Notes under the pieces: model-generated
Told to the model about the DNA's origin: nothing
The model's input: only the letters and a program-made list of their open reading frames with translations
The model's database searches: none
Part shown: piece after piece, positions 22,146 through 34,379 of the stretch
Position numbering within the stretch: the first letter of the stretch is position 1
Layout of the letters: every line of letters begins with the position of its first letter
Assembly: GCF_001640805.2 (NCBI RefSeq)
Contig: NC_066838.1
Coordinates: 2,883,101-2,947,100, forward strand
Reading direction: 5' to 3'
Source: Lates calcarifer
Taxonomy: Eukaryota > Chordata > Actinopteri > Centropomidae
DNA length: 64,000 nucleotides
Translations under genes and position numbers: made by a program

Positions 22146-23930
22146 GTTGTGAGTAACCCAGTGATAATTAGACTTGTATGAACTGGACAGACACAGAAAG
22201 AGAGGGAACAACGCCAGTAGCTGCATGCCTCACCAGTAACAAGCAGCCATGGCTGAAAAGACAAGCGATACATGTCATGTCATACATACTGTACATTCAT
22301 ATGACAAACAGACACATGGACACAAGAGTCACTGCAATATGAGAACTTTCTCTATTCTATTAGACTAGATATGAACATAATTTTTGTAACAGCCAAGAGA
22401 CTCACAAAAATAAAACTGTAATTCTTAATTTAAAAGTGCAAGTCTGTACAGTAGCATGATGATTTGATGCTTAATAACAATAGTGTACGTATTTATCATA
22501 TTTCACCAGCAGTAGGCCTGCTGTTTGGCTGTTTTTATGCATGTGAAATTAAACAAAAAGAAATGTACTTGTAAGAAGCAACTTATTGTGTTCATTGCAG
22601 CATGGTACCCAGTATGCATAAAATGAGTTCATTGCAGCTGTCCATGCACAAGCACTGAGATGCATTTCTCTGAACAACCCCAGAGAATGTAGAAATATAG
22701 TGATCCATGAAGGAAGCTATTCTGGAGCCAGTATAAAAACAACTTCAGAGTGCACTGACTGAAACAGGGACTGTGGTTCCTGATACTCAGTTGTCATCTT
22801 TCTGGATACAGTGTCCTGAAATAGTTATTTGGAACACTAGGTCAGTTAAATCAGCTGGCAAGATTGTAATCTGTCAACCCTGGATGTCATTCAGCCAATG
22901 TCACAGGTGATTAGAGCTGGAACATTTCATGCTGTGTGCAACAAACTGTCACAGCAAGTTATTAGGAAGTCAAACTACATCAGAGCAGTCAACATTACAA
23001 TCTATCTTTGCAAATTATCTTGTCTGTTTTTTATATGACCTGACTGAGTGATGGAGGTTTACATTGGTAACAAATTACAGAATTGTAAAAACTATTGAGT
23101 TGCTGTGGACTTAAGGCATTTGATCACTTTATTTTTTACTTCATATATTTATTTGAAATTGAATTCGACAAAAGATTAATCTCTTTTTAGAGGGGGCTCT
23201 TCCCCTTAATGTCAACTGTAGCATACATAAACACATGGGATTATTCAGCCCTAATCGATTCCAAATGGCAACAGCAACTGTGGAGAATTCTGATTCATTC
23301 AGTAAAGGTAATATATCATGGTGAACATAATGCAAGCATACAATTGAGTTTTGCCAAGTGGTATAAAATTATTAATATCTGGCTGTAAGCCTTGTTTAGA
23401 TGAAAAAGGAAGCGGTGTCTTTCTTTACCCTTCCCTGATTTCTGCCAGCATGAATTAATGTTTGTGGCAATACATTTTTTTCCCCCAGAAATGATTATTA
23501 AAGTCACAGTTATTCTTGTATGTTTGAGGTTCCCTTTCAATAGAATGAGTAAAGGCCCTCAAGAATATGTAGAGTACAGAAGATATTATGGGCTGTTTCT
23601 AGCTTGAGCTCTAGACCAGTATCCAACATGTTGAAAGTAAATATACTACTACTTTATTATCTGCAGATCATGCACTATAAATAACAAGGGATTTTAAAAT
23701 TCTTTTTGGATGAAAGGTTAAAAAAACTTTCTCTTTCTTGTCTTGCACAAGTTGAATGTTAACTGTTTTATATTTTTAATTGATAAGATTCTAGGGTATT
23801 ATGACTACAAATCAACTGCATTTTCATACCATACTTCTGTAAATGCTTTGTCATGTTAAGAGAGATTTCTTCCTTTCTGTGAAATTAGTTTTGTATAGTA
23901 ACTACCTTTTTGCTTAAGTGTCTTCCGTCC
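22146..23930. other. gene-free unique sequence
   Basis: No exon or recognised repeat found. Confidence 0.5.
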
Positions 23931-23931
23931 T

Positions 23932-24486
23932 TTAGACATTTTGGGAAATTTGGTTTCTTGAGAAATGTACTGCTCTCATGTCTGTATGCCAGATAAAACT
24001 AGAAGGTGATTATCTTAACTCAGGAGTGAAGTGGACCAGGGAAAACAGCTAGCCTGGCTCTCTCCAAAGGTAAAAAAAAAAAGCATCTCTAAAGCTCATT
24101 AGTTAACACATTATATCTTGTTTGTTTAACCTTTACAAAAAAAAATTAAAAATAGACAATTTGTAGTTTTGTGGGAAGTTACCTGCGAGAACTATTTCTT
24201 GGTCAGAGAGTGATTTCCTTGCCTGGTAATCTCACAGTGACAGGAGGTCACCAGCTAAGGCAAGAAATGGTCTCCGTGCTGGCAGATTTTTTTGCCACCT
24301 ATGCAGAGAGCCAGGCTAGCTATTTCCCTTTGCTTCCCGTCTTTGTGCTATCCAAGGTAATCGACTCCCGGCCCTAGCTCTATAGTTAATGCACAGAAAT
24401 GAGAGTGGTATTGATCCTCTCATCCCACTCTTGGCAAGAAAGTGTATAAGGGCACAGTATTTCCTAAAATGTCAAACTATTCCTTT
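23932..24486. mobile_element. MITE-like element with long inverted ends
   Basis: The left arm (about 23932-24070) has GACATTTTGGGAAAT, CTCATGTCTGTATGC and GGGAAAACAGCTAGCCTGGC. The right arm (about 24300-24486) is the reverse: GAGAGCCAGGCTAGCTATTT, CAGAAATGAGAG and TTTCCTAAAATGTCAAACTA. I recognise the family as an abundant percomorph repeat. The middle (CATCTCTAAAGCTCATTAGT, GAACTATTTCTTGG) also fits it. It has no coding capacity, so it must have been moved by another element's enzyme. Confidence 0.8.
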
Positions 24487-24893
24487 CACAAATCCACATT
24501 TGTTATAAATTTGTAACTAGGCCCAATTCAAGCGGATCTGGACTTGTCTGTACATGCACTACATCAGTATATTCAGTGTGAGAGCAAGGTGCTCATTTGA
24601 GAACTCACTCTTCCAAACTGGCCAACACTTGGTCAGAGTTATTCCTCATAAATATTCCCTTCAGGTGCATTGATTACATCCCTCTGTGGTTTAACTTTTC
24701 TATTTTTTAGTTTTAATATTTTAAGGGAAAGTAGAAAGGGTGTTAGGACAGTTGTCAGGTTTTCATGGATTTTTTTTTAACATAAAATTTGGAAGTTAAG
24801 CAGAAACTACACCAAGCATCCTGAGCTGGCAACACTACCTCACCTCCTTCAGCTTTTTTACTTCTATCTCCTTCTCTGCATTTCCCTCTCTTG

Positions 24894-24895
<2 letters not shown>
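24487..24895. other. gene-free unique sequence
   Basis: No supported feature before the CT microsatellite. Confidence 0.45.

Positions 24896-24896
<1 letters not shown>

Positions 24897-24943
<47 letters not shown>
24897..24943. repeat. (CT)23 microsatellite
   Basis: Long uninterrupted CT run. Likely highly polymorphic and able to form triplex DNA. Confidence 0.97.
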
Positions 24944-24947
<4 letters not shown>

Positions 24948-25392
24948 TTTCCATTTTTGTTTTCTCCCTCGTTTCTCCTGTCTCTTGAGTTAGTAGCTTT
25001 TGTAGACTAAATGTTGACATTTTTCTCAGGCCTGGGGACGTTGATCAGAATATTCATAGACTATTGATTATTTTTAGCTCAGGAAATGGAGACCCTCCAC
25101 ACTTCTTTGGTTTTACACACCCCTTCCTCAATCTTCTGTTAATGCATCTGTGAGGGGACAGAGAAAGCTTAAAGGTTAATTGATAGAAAGAAGTAATAAC
25201 TGAGAAAGTAGTGGATGAAGCTAGTCACAGGAGTTTATTAGTGGCTCCAGGTGTCTACCAAACAGTGTGTGTGTGTATGTGTGTGTGTTTCAATGCTTAT
25301 TTTGGATTTCATATTCAGCCTTAGTCTTCAAAATGAATTCCTTTACTTTAGTCATATTTTCATATTTAGGAAACTTCATCCATAACATTGTT

Positions 25393-25754
25393 ACTTACAG
25401 TAGGGCTGTGCATATTTATTGATCTCACGACTCGATGTGATTACGATTATCCATCAATGATTCGATTTGATTGGATATCATGATGCATGATGATGTGTTG
25501 CATCCACTATTGTCTATATTACTGCATATGGCTACTTTTTCCATCACTGAATAAAGATTCACTGATCTTATTCAGGTTTACTGTTTACTGCATTTCACGA
25601 GGTTAATTGATGAATAAAAAGGAAATTACTTATATCATCAACATTTATTTACCATTTGTTATATTTCTCTCAAGGAAAATTATATCATCATTTTATACTG
25701 CTAATATTATTTTAGACTGATGTAAAATTGTAGTTGCCCAGCCCTAACTTACAG
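25393..25754. mobile_element. 346-bp hAT-type nonautonomous element with exact 8-bp target duplication
   Basis: The element spans 25401-25746. It starts TAGGGCTGTGCATATTTATT and ends GTTGCCCAGCCCTA, giving perfect 8-base inverted tips (TAGGGCTG/CAGCCCTA). It is flanked on both sides by the identical octamer ACTTACAG (25393-25400 and 25747-25754). An 8-bp duplication is the hallmark of hAT superfamily integration. The interior (CACGACTCGATGTGATTACG, CAATGATTCGATTTGATTGG) has no coding capacity. Confidence 0.88.
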
Positions 25755-26552
25755 TGTTTTAGTCTCAGTCAACAATAATTCATTTCTCTTAATTTTATCA
25801 GAAAAAATCTTTTTTAACCTTGAATTAATCAGCTGCCACTTTAACCCAGACACAAACCTGTGGGAAGTCTTCCACTGACAACAACACTTGCCACTTTACT
25901 GCAGAGCAGCAAGAGGTTTATGTTATCACCCCCATTTCACACTCTACATAGAAACCAACCAGCAGGAGTTGTGGAATGACAAGGACATGATGCTTCACTG
26001 TCTGTCTACCTGGAAACACTGCTAATTGTGTGTGTTAGCATTTGTCATTGTGATTCAATTAGGTCTGGTCAGACATTTGCTTCCCAGTTAGAAAAACAGT
26101 TGGCCAACCATTTAGGAAGGAGACATCATCTTCCCACATACCTACCAAACTTTTCTCAAAAAAATAGTGACAGAAAAATGGTGACAGCTCACAAGTTGTT
26201 AAATCCACATAGAGGAATAACAACTAACAACATTTATACTTAACTGATCAGTTTTTGTGTTTTTATGGATGGCACATAAAACTTGGTTTGTTGGGGGCTC
26301 CCTGAAGGCCACAGGGCCCTCAGCAGGTTATTAGTTTGCTATGTAACATTACTTACATCAGGATTAGTGGCTTTTAGGCATGTTTGGTCTTGGTCTGTAT
26401 GTTTTATTTCACACTCATTAATTTAATCATAAGAGCAAAGTAGGAACAAGAAAACCCTCTCAGTCACTATAGTGCTATTAGTAGAGGCAGACAAGGCTTA
26501 CAGTATACTCACTAACAATTATTGGTACAAACATACACATTGCAACAACAAA
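25755..26552. other. gene-free unique sequence
   Basis: No supported feature. Confidence 0.45.
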
Positions 26553-26822
26553 CAACCCTGTCTCCTAAAAATTACGTTCCCTAACAACCAATTTGCATTC
26601 TTAATTGTGTTTGTGAAGGACCTATCACATACTACGTTTGAAATTAACGTATCTTCGCCGTTTGTTTACTTGCTTTCCTACAATACGCTTATTCACACAC
26701 AAGACAGTTATAGATTAGAGCCTATTAATTTCAACAGTCTTGCTATAGTCTACTTTATTGTAGCAATATTTTTTTTCTGAAACGAGAGGGGATTTAGAGC
26801 AGTTGGTAACAATCATTAACTG

Positions 26823-26880
<58 letters not shown>

Positions 26881-27284
26881 CACCTGATGACACTTTGGGA
26901 ATTCCTAATACAACTACAAGACTGTGCTGCCACAGTCCAAAATCTTCGGTCACTAACAAATGGTGTTTAATAGCCCATGCCTGTAACATGGAAAGTGGCT
27001 AATGGAAATGTATATTTTCAAGAGTATTTTCAAGCACTTTAAATCTCCTCTCATCTCAGAAAAAAAATATTCATACAATAAAGTATAGACTATAGCAAGA
27101 TTGTTGGAATTAATAGTCTATTTATAACTGTCCCGCGTGGGGTCAAGTGCATTGTAGGAAGGCAAGTAAACAGTGAATATATGTTGATTTCAAACATAAC
27201 ATGTGATATGTTACAAACAAACGTAATCATAATTGAGAATGCAAATTAGTTGTCAGGGAACGTAATTTTTAGGAGACAGGGTTG
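26553..27284. mobile_element. 732-bp palindromic element with arms of about 237 bp
   Basis: The left arm (26553-26789) starts CAACCCTGTCTCCTAAAAAT. The right arm (27047-27284) ends with its reverse complement, ATTTTTAGGAGACAGGGTTG. Matching continues inward through ACGTTCCCT(A/G)ACAAC, TTTGCATTCT(T/C)AATT, CCTACAAT, TCTTGCTATAGTCTA and TTTATTGTA up to GA(A/G)A(C/T)GAGAGG. The loop (26790-27046) holds a TA/AG microsatellite. There is no coding capacity. This looks like a long-TIR nonautonomous DNA transposon. The superfamily is unknown to me and no clear target duplication was found. Confidence 0.85.
26826..26880. repeat. compound (TA)15(AG)13 microsatellite
   Basis: TA dinucleotides (26826-26855) pass directly into AG dinucleotides (to 26880), inside the loop of the palindromic element. 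Confidence 0.95.
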
Positions 27285-29335
27285 ACACAAGTGTAGACTT
27301 TCATATACACACTTTAGACTCCAGGATTAGGAGAGACAGACTTTTCCAGCTAGATTTCTGAACAGCTCTGTGCTTAAAGTTGACAAACCGCTTTAAAATG
27401 TCAGAGAGCAGTGTAGCATATGACAGGAGTGGTAAGAAGGATAGATTCACAATATACTCTGGGACCTTTGCAGAGATCTTCTCCTCATTATAGCTATCCC
27501 TTAATACTGCAGGCTTTTGTCAATAAGTCCATAGAGTTGTCAAAAAATGTTCTTGCTGTGGTGATGTTGAACCAATAAGAAAAGATCTGTCTCACATTGT
27601 CTCATTGGGACATGTAGTACATTTGTATGTACAGTTACAAAATAAGTAACTGTCTGAGGCCTTTTTATCCCACATTGCCTTTGTGACTGATCCAGTCAGT
27701 TTGTGCCAGAGAGGTCTCATGTATAAGTCCACTCAGTGACTGAGCCCAAGCCTTTTTCATGGTAAAAAATAAAGACACAGAGACAAATACACAAATGATA
27801 AAGAGTAAACACAAATTTTATGATGCAGTGGCTACCCAGAAATAGTATACTGCAGAAAGATAAAGTCAGTTTCTTTCTTCTTTCTGGTGAAAGTTATTAA
27901 GAAGTTATCAACCATTTAATAAAAAAGCCTCCCCAAGCACCTGCAATAAAATTCTTTGAGCTAGGAACTGGATAGCCTAAAGTCAAGGTCAGTCCTATAT
28001 GTCATGACTTTAGTCTACACACTTAAACCAACATTTTAAGAATCTGAATCCGAATAAAGCCAATGAATCCTACACTCTGTACAGTACCCAGTGTTGCTCT
28101 TTATATTTTCTTCTCTCATCACCTTACTTCACTCACTCCTGGGTTTTAGCAACAAACCTGCAAATTGTTTTCTTTAAGTTAAAAACTGGGCGATCTGACA
28201 ATTTTATATCATGACTGACCTTGAAGACATCCATGATCTATTTTTCAAATCAAATTGTAAATATGTGACATATTATGATCTGGCCCAATAATGATGGCTG
28301 TGCTGACTGTCTAAATTATATGACGTATCTCTATCATAGGGCCTCTTTCATGCGTGATGTATTTGAAAAACAATTCAGTGCGAGTTAATAGCATGGTGGA
28401 TGAAGAGCTGGAAAAAAAAAAAGTAGTGTGGCAGTGGTTTAGCCATGCAATGTCAGATATTTCTCAAAGGAAAGTTATTTGTAAACTAAGGTTGGTCCCC
28501 AGGTCACAGAGAGTGTTTCACTCACTGTCTCAGGGAGCAGTTTGGCACAGGAACCTGTAATGGGACGTTGAAAACGTGAGAAGGTGGGGGAGGGTTCTGA
28601 AGCTACCCCACCATCTGAGCAAGCAGTTCTTATGGAGTATATGGGCCCCTTAAGATGGTGAGCACAGTAAATGTTATACCTGCAGAACCTGCAAAACATC
28701 AGTACCTTAGCACTGTCTGGCCTTAGCATTTACTGATGCACTTAGTACAGCCTAGACTTGTAAGCGTATTTTATAGTTTCTGCATAGGGGTCTATATGAT
28801 ATTTATTTCATCATCTACCTACACTTGCGCAGACCATACATGCTGACAAATGTTTGAACTCATCTTCTTAAGCAGACAACCAATGTAGGATGAAACAGAA
28901 CTGTGTGCATTCGTTAGTGTTATATGAGACTACATACTACTGGAATGTGTTTGACAGTTAATGCACAAATAAGACAGAATATTAGAACATTTCACATACC
29001 CACACACACTAAACATGACTTTTTGTCACGCTGAATTTTTAACAGTTCTCCAGCAGTGACCAGGAGTGCCACTTCTCTAACCTGGTCGGTGTCCTCTGTT
29101 CTTTACTTCACCCTATCATCACTCACCTCTCTCTCTCAGTCCTATCTGCCCTTTCCCTTTCCCCTATCACCAGCTTGAATATACTAAAGACAGCATCTAG
29201 TGAATTTCTTAGTGAGTTTCCCAAATATTTTGTAGCTAGTGGACCAACTTTTTTAGCAGGTCATAAAATTATTATAAATCTATATGTTTTTTTCCTGCTG
29301 AGCCCTAAAAAGAAATTATTACCCAAAAAGCAGTT
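27285..29335. other. gene-free unique sequence
   Basis: About 2 kb without a recognisable exon, RNA gene or transposon. Confidence 0.5.
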
Positions 29336-29339
29336 TGTG

Positions 29340-29800
29340 CAGAGCCTCTAGCTCTTCTTCAGGCCACTGTCTCAGGGAGTGGGAGTGAATCAGTGCATGA
29401 GGGATGATATTCGTGACACAGCTGTGTGCATGGTTGTATTGTCGATTTATGAATATTAATTGAGGTTTGACACTATTATTGCCTGAAATGCATGCTGAAA
29501 GATGGCATCTTGCCCAAATCATCCACACGGCAATAAAAACCTAAATTGGAGTGCTGCGCCGTATTCTTTATCTATGATTTATGCACTTTGCCATGACTGA
29601 AAATAGAATCTGAGATTCTGAGCACAAAATAAACCACCTGAATGAAACCTCATTCTCCAGGCATCTACTGTCATAATGGCATATCAAAATAAATCAAATT
29701 AAGAAAAAATTCTTTTGCTGTTTTTGCATGATTTACATGCTCCTTTATATTTCGACTTGCATCAAGTGATTTCTGGGCCACTTGCTGGCAGCACAACAAG
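29340..29800. promoter_or_regulatory. candidate conserved noncoding element cluster
   Basis: Repeat-free block with many developmental-TF-like cores: ATGAATATTAATTGAGG, TTTATGAATATT, TATCTATGATTTATGCACTT, AAATAAATCAAATTAAG, TTTGCATGATTTACATGC. It lacks the simple repeats and transposon debris of its surroundings. Texture-based inference; cross-species alignment is needed to support it. Confidence 0.35.
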
Positions 29801-30635
29801 CTGTACAACACTGACATATTATCACCCAATGAAGCAGGTGTTAGTAGGTGTTCAGACAACAAATAGCCCAGTATTTAAAACATGCAAAGTTGTTGGTAAG
29901 GACATGTGCATCAAGTACTGGTGAGACAATAAAATACAGTCCAGAAGGTTGTTAGATGCCAAAATACTATACAGCCAATACTATATATATATATATTAAT
30001 GTTATGAGAAAGAATTCTACGACTCTCAAAAGTTATCAAGGTAACTATCATTTAATCTATCATCATGGTAAACAGCAGAAATATGGTGTTCATGGTGTTC
30101 TCAAGTTATCCTCATAAATCTAGGTCCTGCTTCACTGTTCATTGCCTTTTACCACATCCTGAGCGAAATATCCAGCTGTGACTCTGCTGTGTTCACCTAC
30201 TAGTCACTAAGTATGTCCTTTTGCTGTTATGTGTTGGGTTTGGGTTTTTAGAGCTTTTTAGTCAAGGAAAAGGAAAGCTGTCTGGTGGCTGAAAATAATG
30301 CTGATGAGGATGTGAATCTTAACAGTAAATTTGCTGACTCTAAAACCAAAACAATGAGCTGAAAAATGTTAAAATGCTGAACAGCACAGTAAGGTAATAA
30401 TTCTCTGTGGATTTGTCCCTACAAGCAACTCCTTTCACACTATATGTAGCCATCTACTTCTAATATCAGAATATTAATTAGAATAACTTCAGCATGGGGC
30501 AGAAGTGCTAACTAAAAACTAAAAGTCACCCTACATGTATTGTCAGTCTGAATCCAACTTTTGAATAGTTGCCTTTTTGAGTATATAGGATTTTCTTTGG
30601 TTTTGCAGTGATATCTATTTACAATCCTGTTCCTT
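29801..30635. other. gene-free unique sequence
   Basis: No supported feature apart from a short (TA)8 at 29981-29996. Confidence 0.5.
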
Positions 30636-30639
30636 AGCG

Positions 30640-31120
30640 GACATCCAGTCACAAAGGAGTCGGATCATGATGGTGCCTTTTAGGTAGACACCTTCATTTT
30701 TAACAGACATATAAAACGTCTATCTGAGGCAGCCCAACAGGCGTGAAATGTGAAAGGAAGACATTCGAGGACAGAAAATGCAGAAGACTCAAATTACACC
30801 CCTCATCGCTTCGCTACCTACCACTCCTTAGCAGAGTCACCGCTCTCCCAGACACCAAAATGCCTTTTAAACCGTCATTTAATCCCATCTAATGAATTAG
30901 AATCCCTTTTTCTCTTTGCTGGGTAAGTAGGGCTTAACGGTAATTGAATGGGTAGTACTACTCTGCATAATTTTTCTTATGCTAAGAAAGGGAGGGGGTA
31001 AAAAGAGAGATGTGTGAATTAAATGTGAGCTTACTAAGAGGAAACTGGCCTTGAGTCCACAAAACGATCTTAAGAGGAAGGGGCGGGGGCTGCTCAATTC
31101 CTGCTTGTACCACCCCTTTG
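30640..31120. promoter_or_regulatory. candidate conserved noncoding element cluster
   Basis: Repeat-free block with words such as GCCTTTTAAACCGTCATTTA, ATCCCATCTAATGAATTAG, CGGTAATTGAATGGGTAG and CTGCATAATTTTTCTTATGC. CpG-containing AT-rich text of this kind is unusual in the neutral DNA of this window, where CpG is scarce, and fits selective constraint. Inference only. Confidence 0.35.
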
Positions 31121-34100
31121 CTGACCTTTCTGAAATGGACTTTAATGCATAAAGTGGAATAAAGCGGAATTAATCATGTGCAGGGACTAGGTCATGGACA
31201 GGGGTGTAACACAGATGGCTGAGTGGCAGTATTGGTGTGTGTGTGTGTGTCTGTGTGTGTGACTTGCACATACACACAGGCATAGACATAATTCGCATTC
31301 TTTGTCAAACAAAAGTGCAGACGAGGTGAATACCCACACAGATAGCTCTTCCATTTAATCGCCCTGTTGAGTCTGAAGTTTCAAAGGTTACCACTGCAGC
31401 TGTAGTCAACTGAAGACCTTTGTTTGGCTTTTCTTTCTGCTGAGTAACATGCCAACCTTATGTGTGATTGTGTGGATAAGTATGATTGATTTTTATTTTG
31501 CAAGTTGTACACGCTTTTTCTTCCTATACTTCTGATCCTCTCTGTGCATCTTCACATTCACACTTGCAAATAATATGTACATACTGTGTTGTATGCAAAC
31601 ATGTGAGTGTTTTTGGTATGATGGTATGTTCCACATATATCCTGGATAACCTGCGCCAGCAACACACTGGACATACAATAAATTTGGGCGGATAGGAACA
31701 GACCAGGTCAAAATTGACCCTAAATCATACTCATATTAGACTCAACATTCATACTGTCCCTGCCTTTAGTGAAGGGTCAACTGATTGATTGATTCTACTT
31801 CAGTGGGTACCATAGATTTTCAAATTCTCCACATGGTAATGTTCTCAGGTTATTGTCAAATTTGGTGGCAGATGAAGTCTATCGAGCTATTTAGGCACCA
31901 CAACATCCTTGGTGGTCTGAAACTGGTCTGAAGCCAAGGCTAATGTTAAAAGCATGTCCGGATTCTCCATCAACTGTAAGCCTAAAAAACATGAGAAACT
32001 ATACAATCCACCAAGCTGCAAATGGACACCATTTGCAGCATGATTATAGTATGTAAATACATTCCATTTGCTCCTCCATTTGTGTAATATGTATATGACA
32101 ATTAATTAGAAACATATAATATGCAACTATAATTAGAGTATGCTATATAACTTATGATAAGAATATGCATCACTGCACCAATCTAGAAAACATGCATTTC
32201 ATCATTTTGCATTTTGCAACAGTGAGTGCACTTTTGGCCTCTGCATATTTGAAAAATGTGTCTAATGCTTCAAGTGTATTTCTGGCTTTAAGGTCTCGGC
32301 AAGTTTGGTCAAACTCTCAAGACAAATCTGTTATCAAGTCTGGGGTGATTCAGGTGTGTGTGTGTTCCCTTCTGTATGTGTGTGAGTCAGCGCTGCTAAC
32401 ATTTCAGTATTCAGGTGAACAGCTGAAGCTGTTGGCTGAAAGTGAGGAGGGCTGTGGGTCTATCTCTCCTCTGATCCACTGAAGCCTCAGGGTTAGAGAC
32501 ATGAGTAGAGGGGCTCACCACTGTAGCTTTGAGACCCAGTCACTCTCTGTGGGCGAGAAAGCTGGACTTGACCCAATGGGAGCCTAGCAGGGTGGGCTGT
32601 AATACTTCAAATACTGTGTAAGGGTTACACGATCCTCTCAGCACAAGAGAACCACTCTGGTGTGAATGTGAGCTACTAAGAAAGGAAAGACGAGTCAGTG
32701 AGCATGAGGGGAACGGGAGCGCGAAAGAGAGAAAGAACAAGAAGTCATAAAGAATAAATCACTGAGCTAAATGAACAAAGGAATTAATGAAAAATGGGAA
32801 GGTGAGAGAGAACAGAATGTGTAGGGAAGAGAGTCAGTCAGATAAAAAGAAAAAAGGAAATAAGAGACTCAGAAAAGTAGGGAGGAGGACCAAGGGGGAG
32901 AAACAGAAAGGGAGAGGCAGAGAAGTCAGTGTTCAGTGTTGTAAGTAATGGCAGCATAGCGACCTTACTGCGGTGCTGCTTCACACTGTGTATGTGTGTG
33001 CGCGAATGTGTGGGTCTGCTTAGGGTGTAGGTGCTTGTTTGTCTGTTTATTACATGCTCGTGTGCCCTTCAGTGCATTTTGTCTGTATGTAGTTGGAATT
33101 ATGTGTGTATTACATATGGGTGCGTAGGCATGAATGTGAGTGTGCAGATTTGCATTGCAGGAGTAATGCTTAGATATATGTTATATATGTGTATATGTTC
33201 GCACATGTGGTAATATGTGTGTGGTGTCTGCATGTTTGAAATTATAAACTGGCAGTAGTGAGTGTGCAGTGAGACAGGAGGCTGGAGTAGCGATCCTCAT
33301 CATCCGCCTGCTACATCCGCCTCATCAGCGCAGCCCTCACCATCAGATGTGACAGCCACAACCGACAGAGTCCACGCTAAAATAGCCACCATACGGCTGT
33401 TACAAGCCCTGGTGACAGAGCTCTGCTTACAGCGACTGACGGAATCACATTTCAGCACCGTCCGACACAGAGGGGGAAAGATGAGGGAGTGGAGGAGAGA
33501 GAGGAGGGAGGAGGAAAGAAATAGAGAGAGAGCTACAGAAAGGGAAGCAAAAAAGGAGAGAGACTGAGGGAGTTGGTGGTGAAGGGTGACTGGACAACAT
33601 TGTCTTGTAATTTCCAACATGATCAGCCAAGACACCTGGTGTGATTGTCTGCAGGTCATTGCAATTAATTAACTTCCCAAATGACTGCAGCAGGCCTGAT
33701 ACACCTGTTTTCTGCTGCTGGATTCTGTAATATATACTGTAATCACAATCCAAGGTTTACAGAAGGTTAGACTTTTGAAGTCATAATCTTTAGTGACATT
33801 TGTTGCTAAGTGTCCATTACTTTGATATTTTTGCAAAGCACTTCACTTGTCAATCACCAGTGATATAAATGCAGAACTGTGACATTTCTCAAGTTTGACT
33901 TTAGCCAAGTGGCACTCTTTCTGCCATGATAGTTATCACTGCTTATGCTAGCTATCCAGGTCTTTCTTTTTCAAACTAGTAAAAACAGTGAACACATCTC
34001 TTCCTGTGAGCAGAAGTATATCTCTTGACACCAGGACATCAAGTCACTTAGTAGACTGAGAATTTTGTAAGTCAACAGATTTGGGTGTTCAGTGCAACAA

Positions 34101-34350
34101 TTTGACTTTCTGGGGGGTAGCATGGAGAGCAGGTAGTGACAGACATGGCCAATAAAAACTTTACAGTATTTTGGATTTGTCTCGGTAGAGTCAAGATGAA
34201 TAGTTAATATAAATCTAACCTTAATGTTAGCTAGCTCTTGGCTCTCTTATTCTCTTCTTTCTCTATCTCCCTCTCACCACCACATCTAGGTATGTACCAC
34301 TGTCTCCACTTCCTGTGACCATCATTTCAAATCAAAAGCCCTCTGCAGAG
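31121..34350. other. gene-free sequence with simple repeats
   Basis: Holds a (GT)n at 31234-31261, and purine-rich tracts at about 32690-32930 and 33470-33565. A CpG-bearing patch lies at 33290-33480. No exon could be supported in it. Confidence 0.5.
31234..31261. repeat. (GT)n microsatellite
   Basis: GT run with a single CT interruption. Confidence 0.92.
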
Positions 34351-34379
34351 TCGTCTAATTGCAACTTCACAACATTACA

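Noticed and set aside
33262..33753. Overlapping open frames of about 100-120 codons on both strands
   Set aside because: They overlap a purine-rich tract. The Arg/Glu-rich and Leu/Ser-rich translations mirror each other, which is expected from composition.
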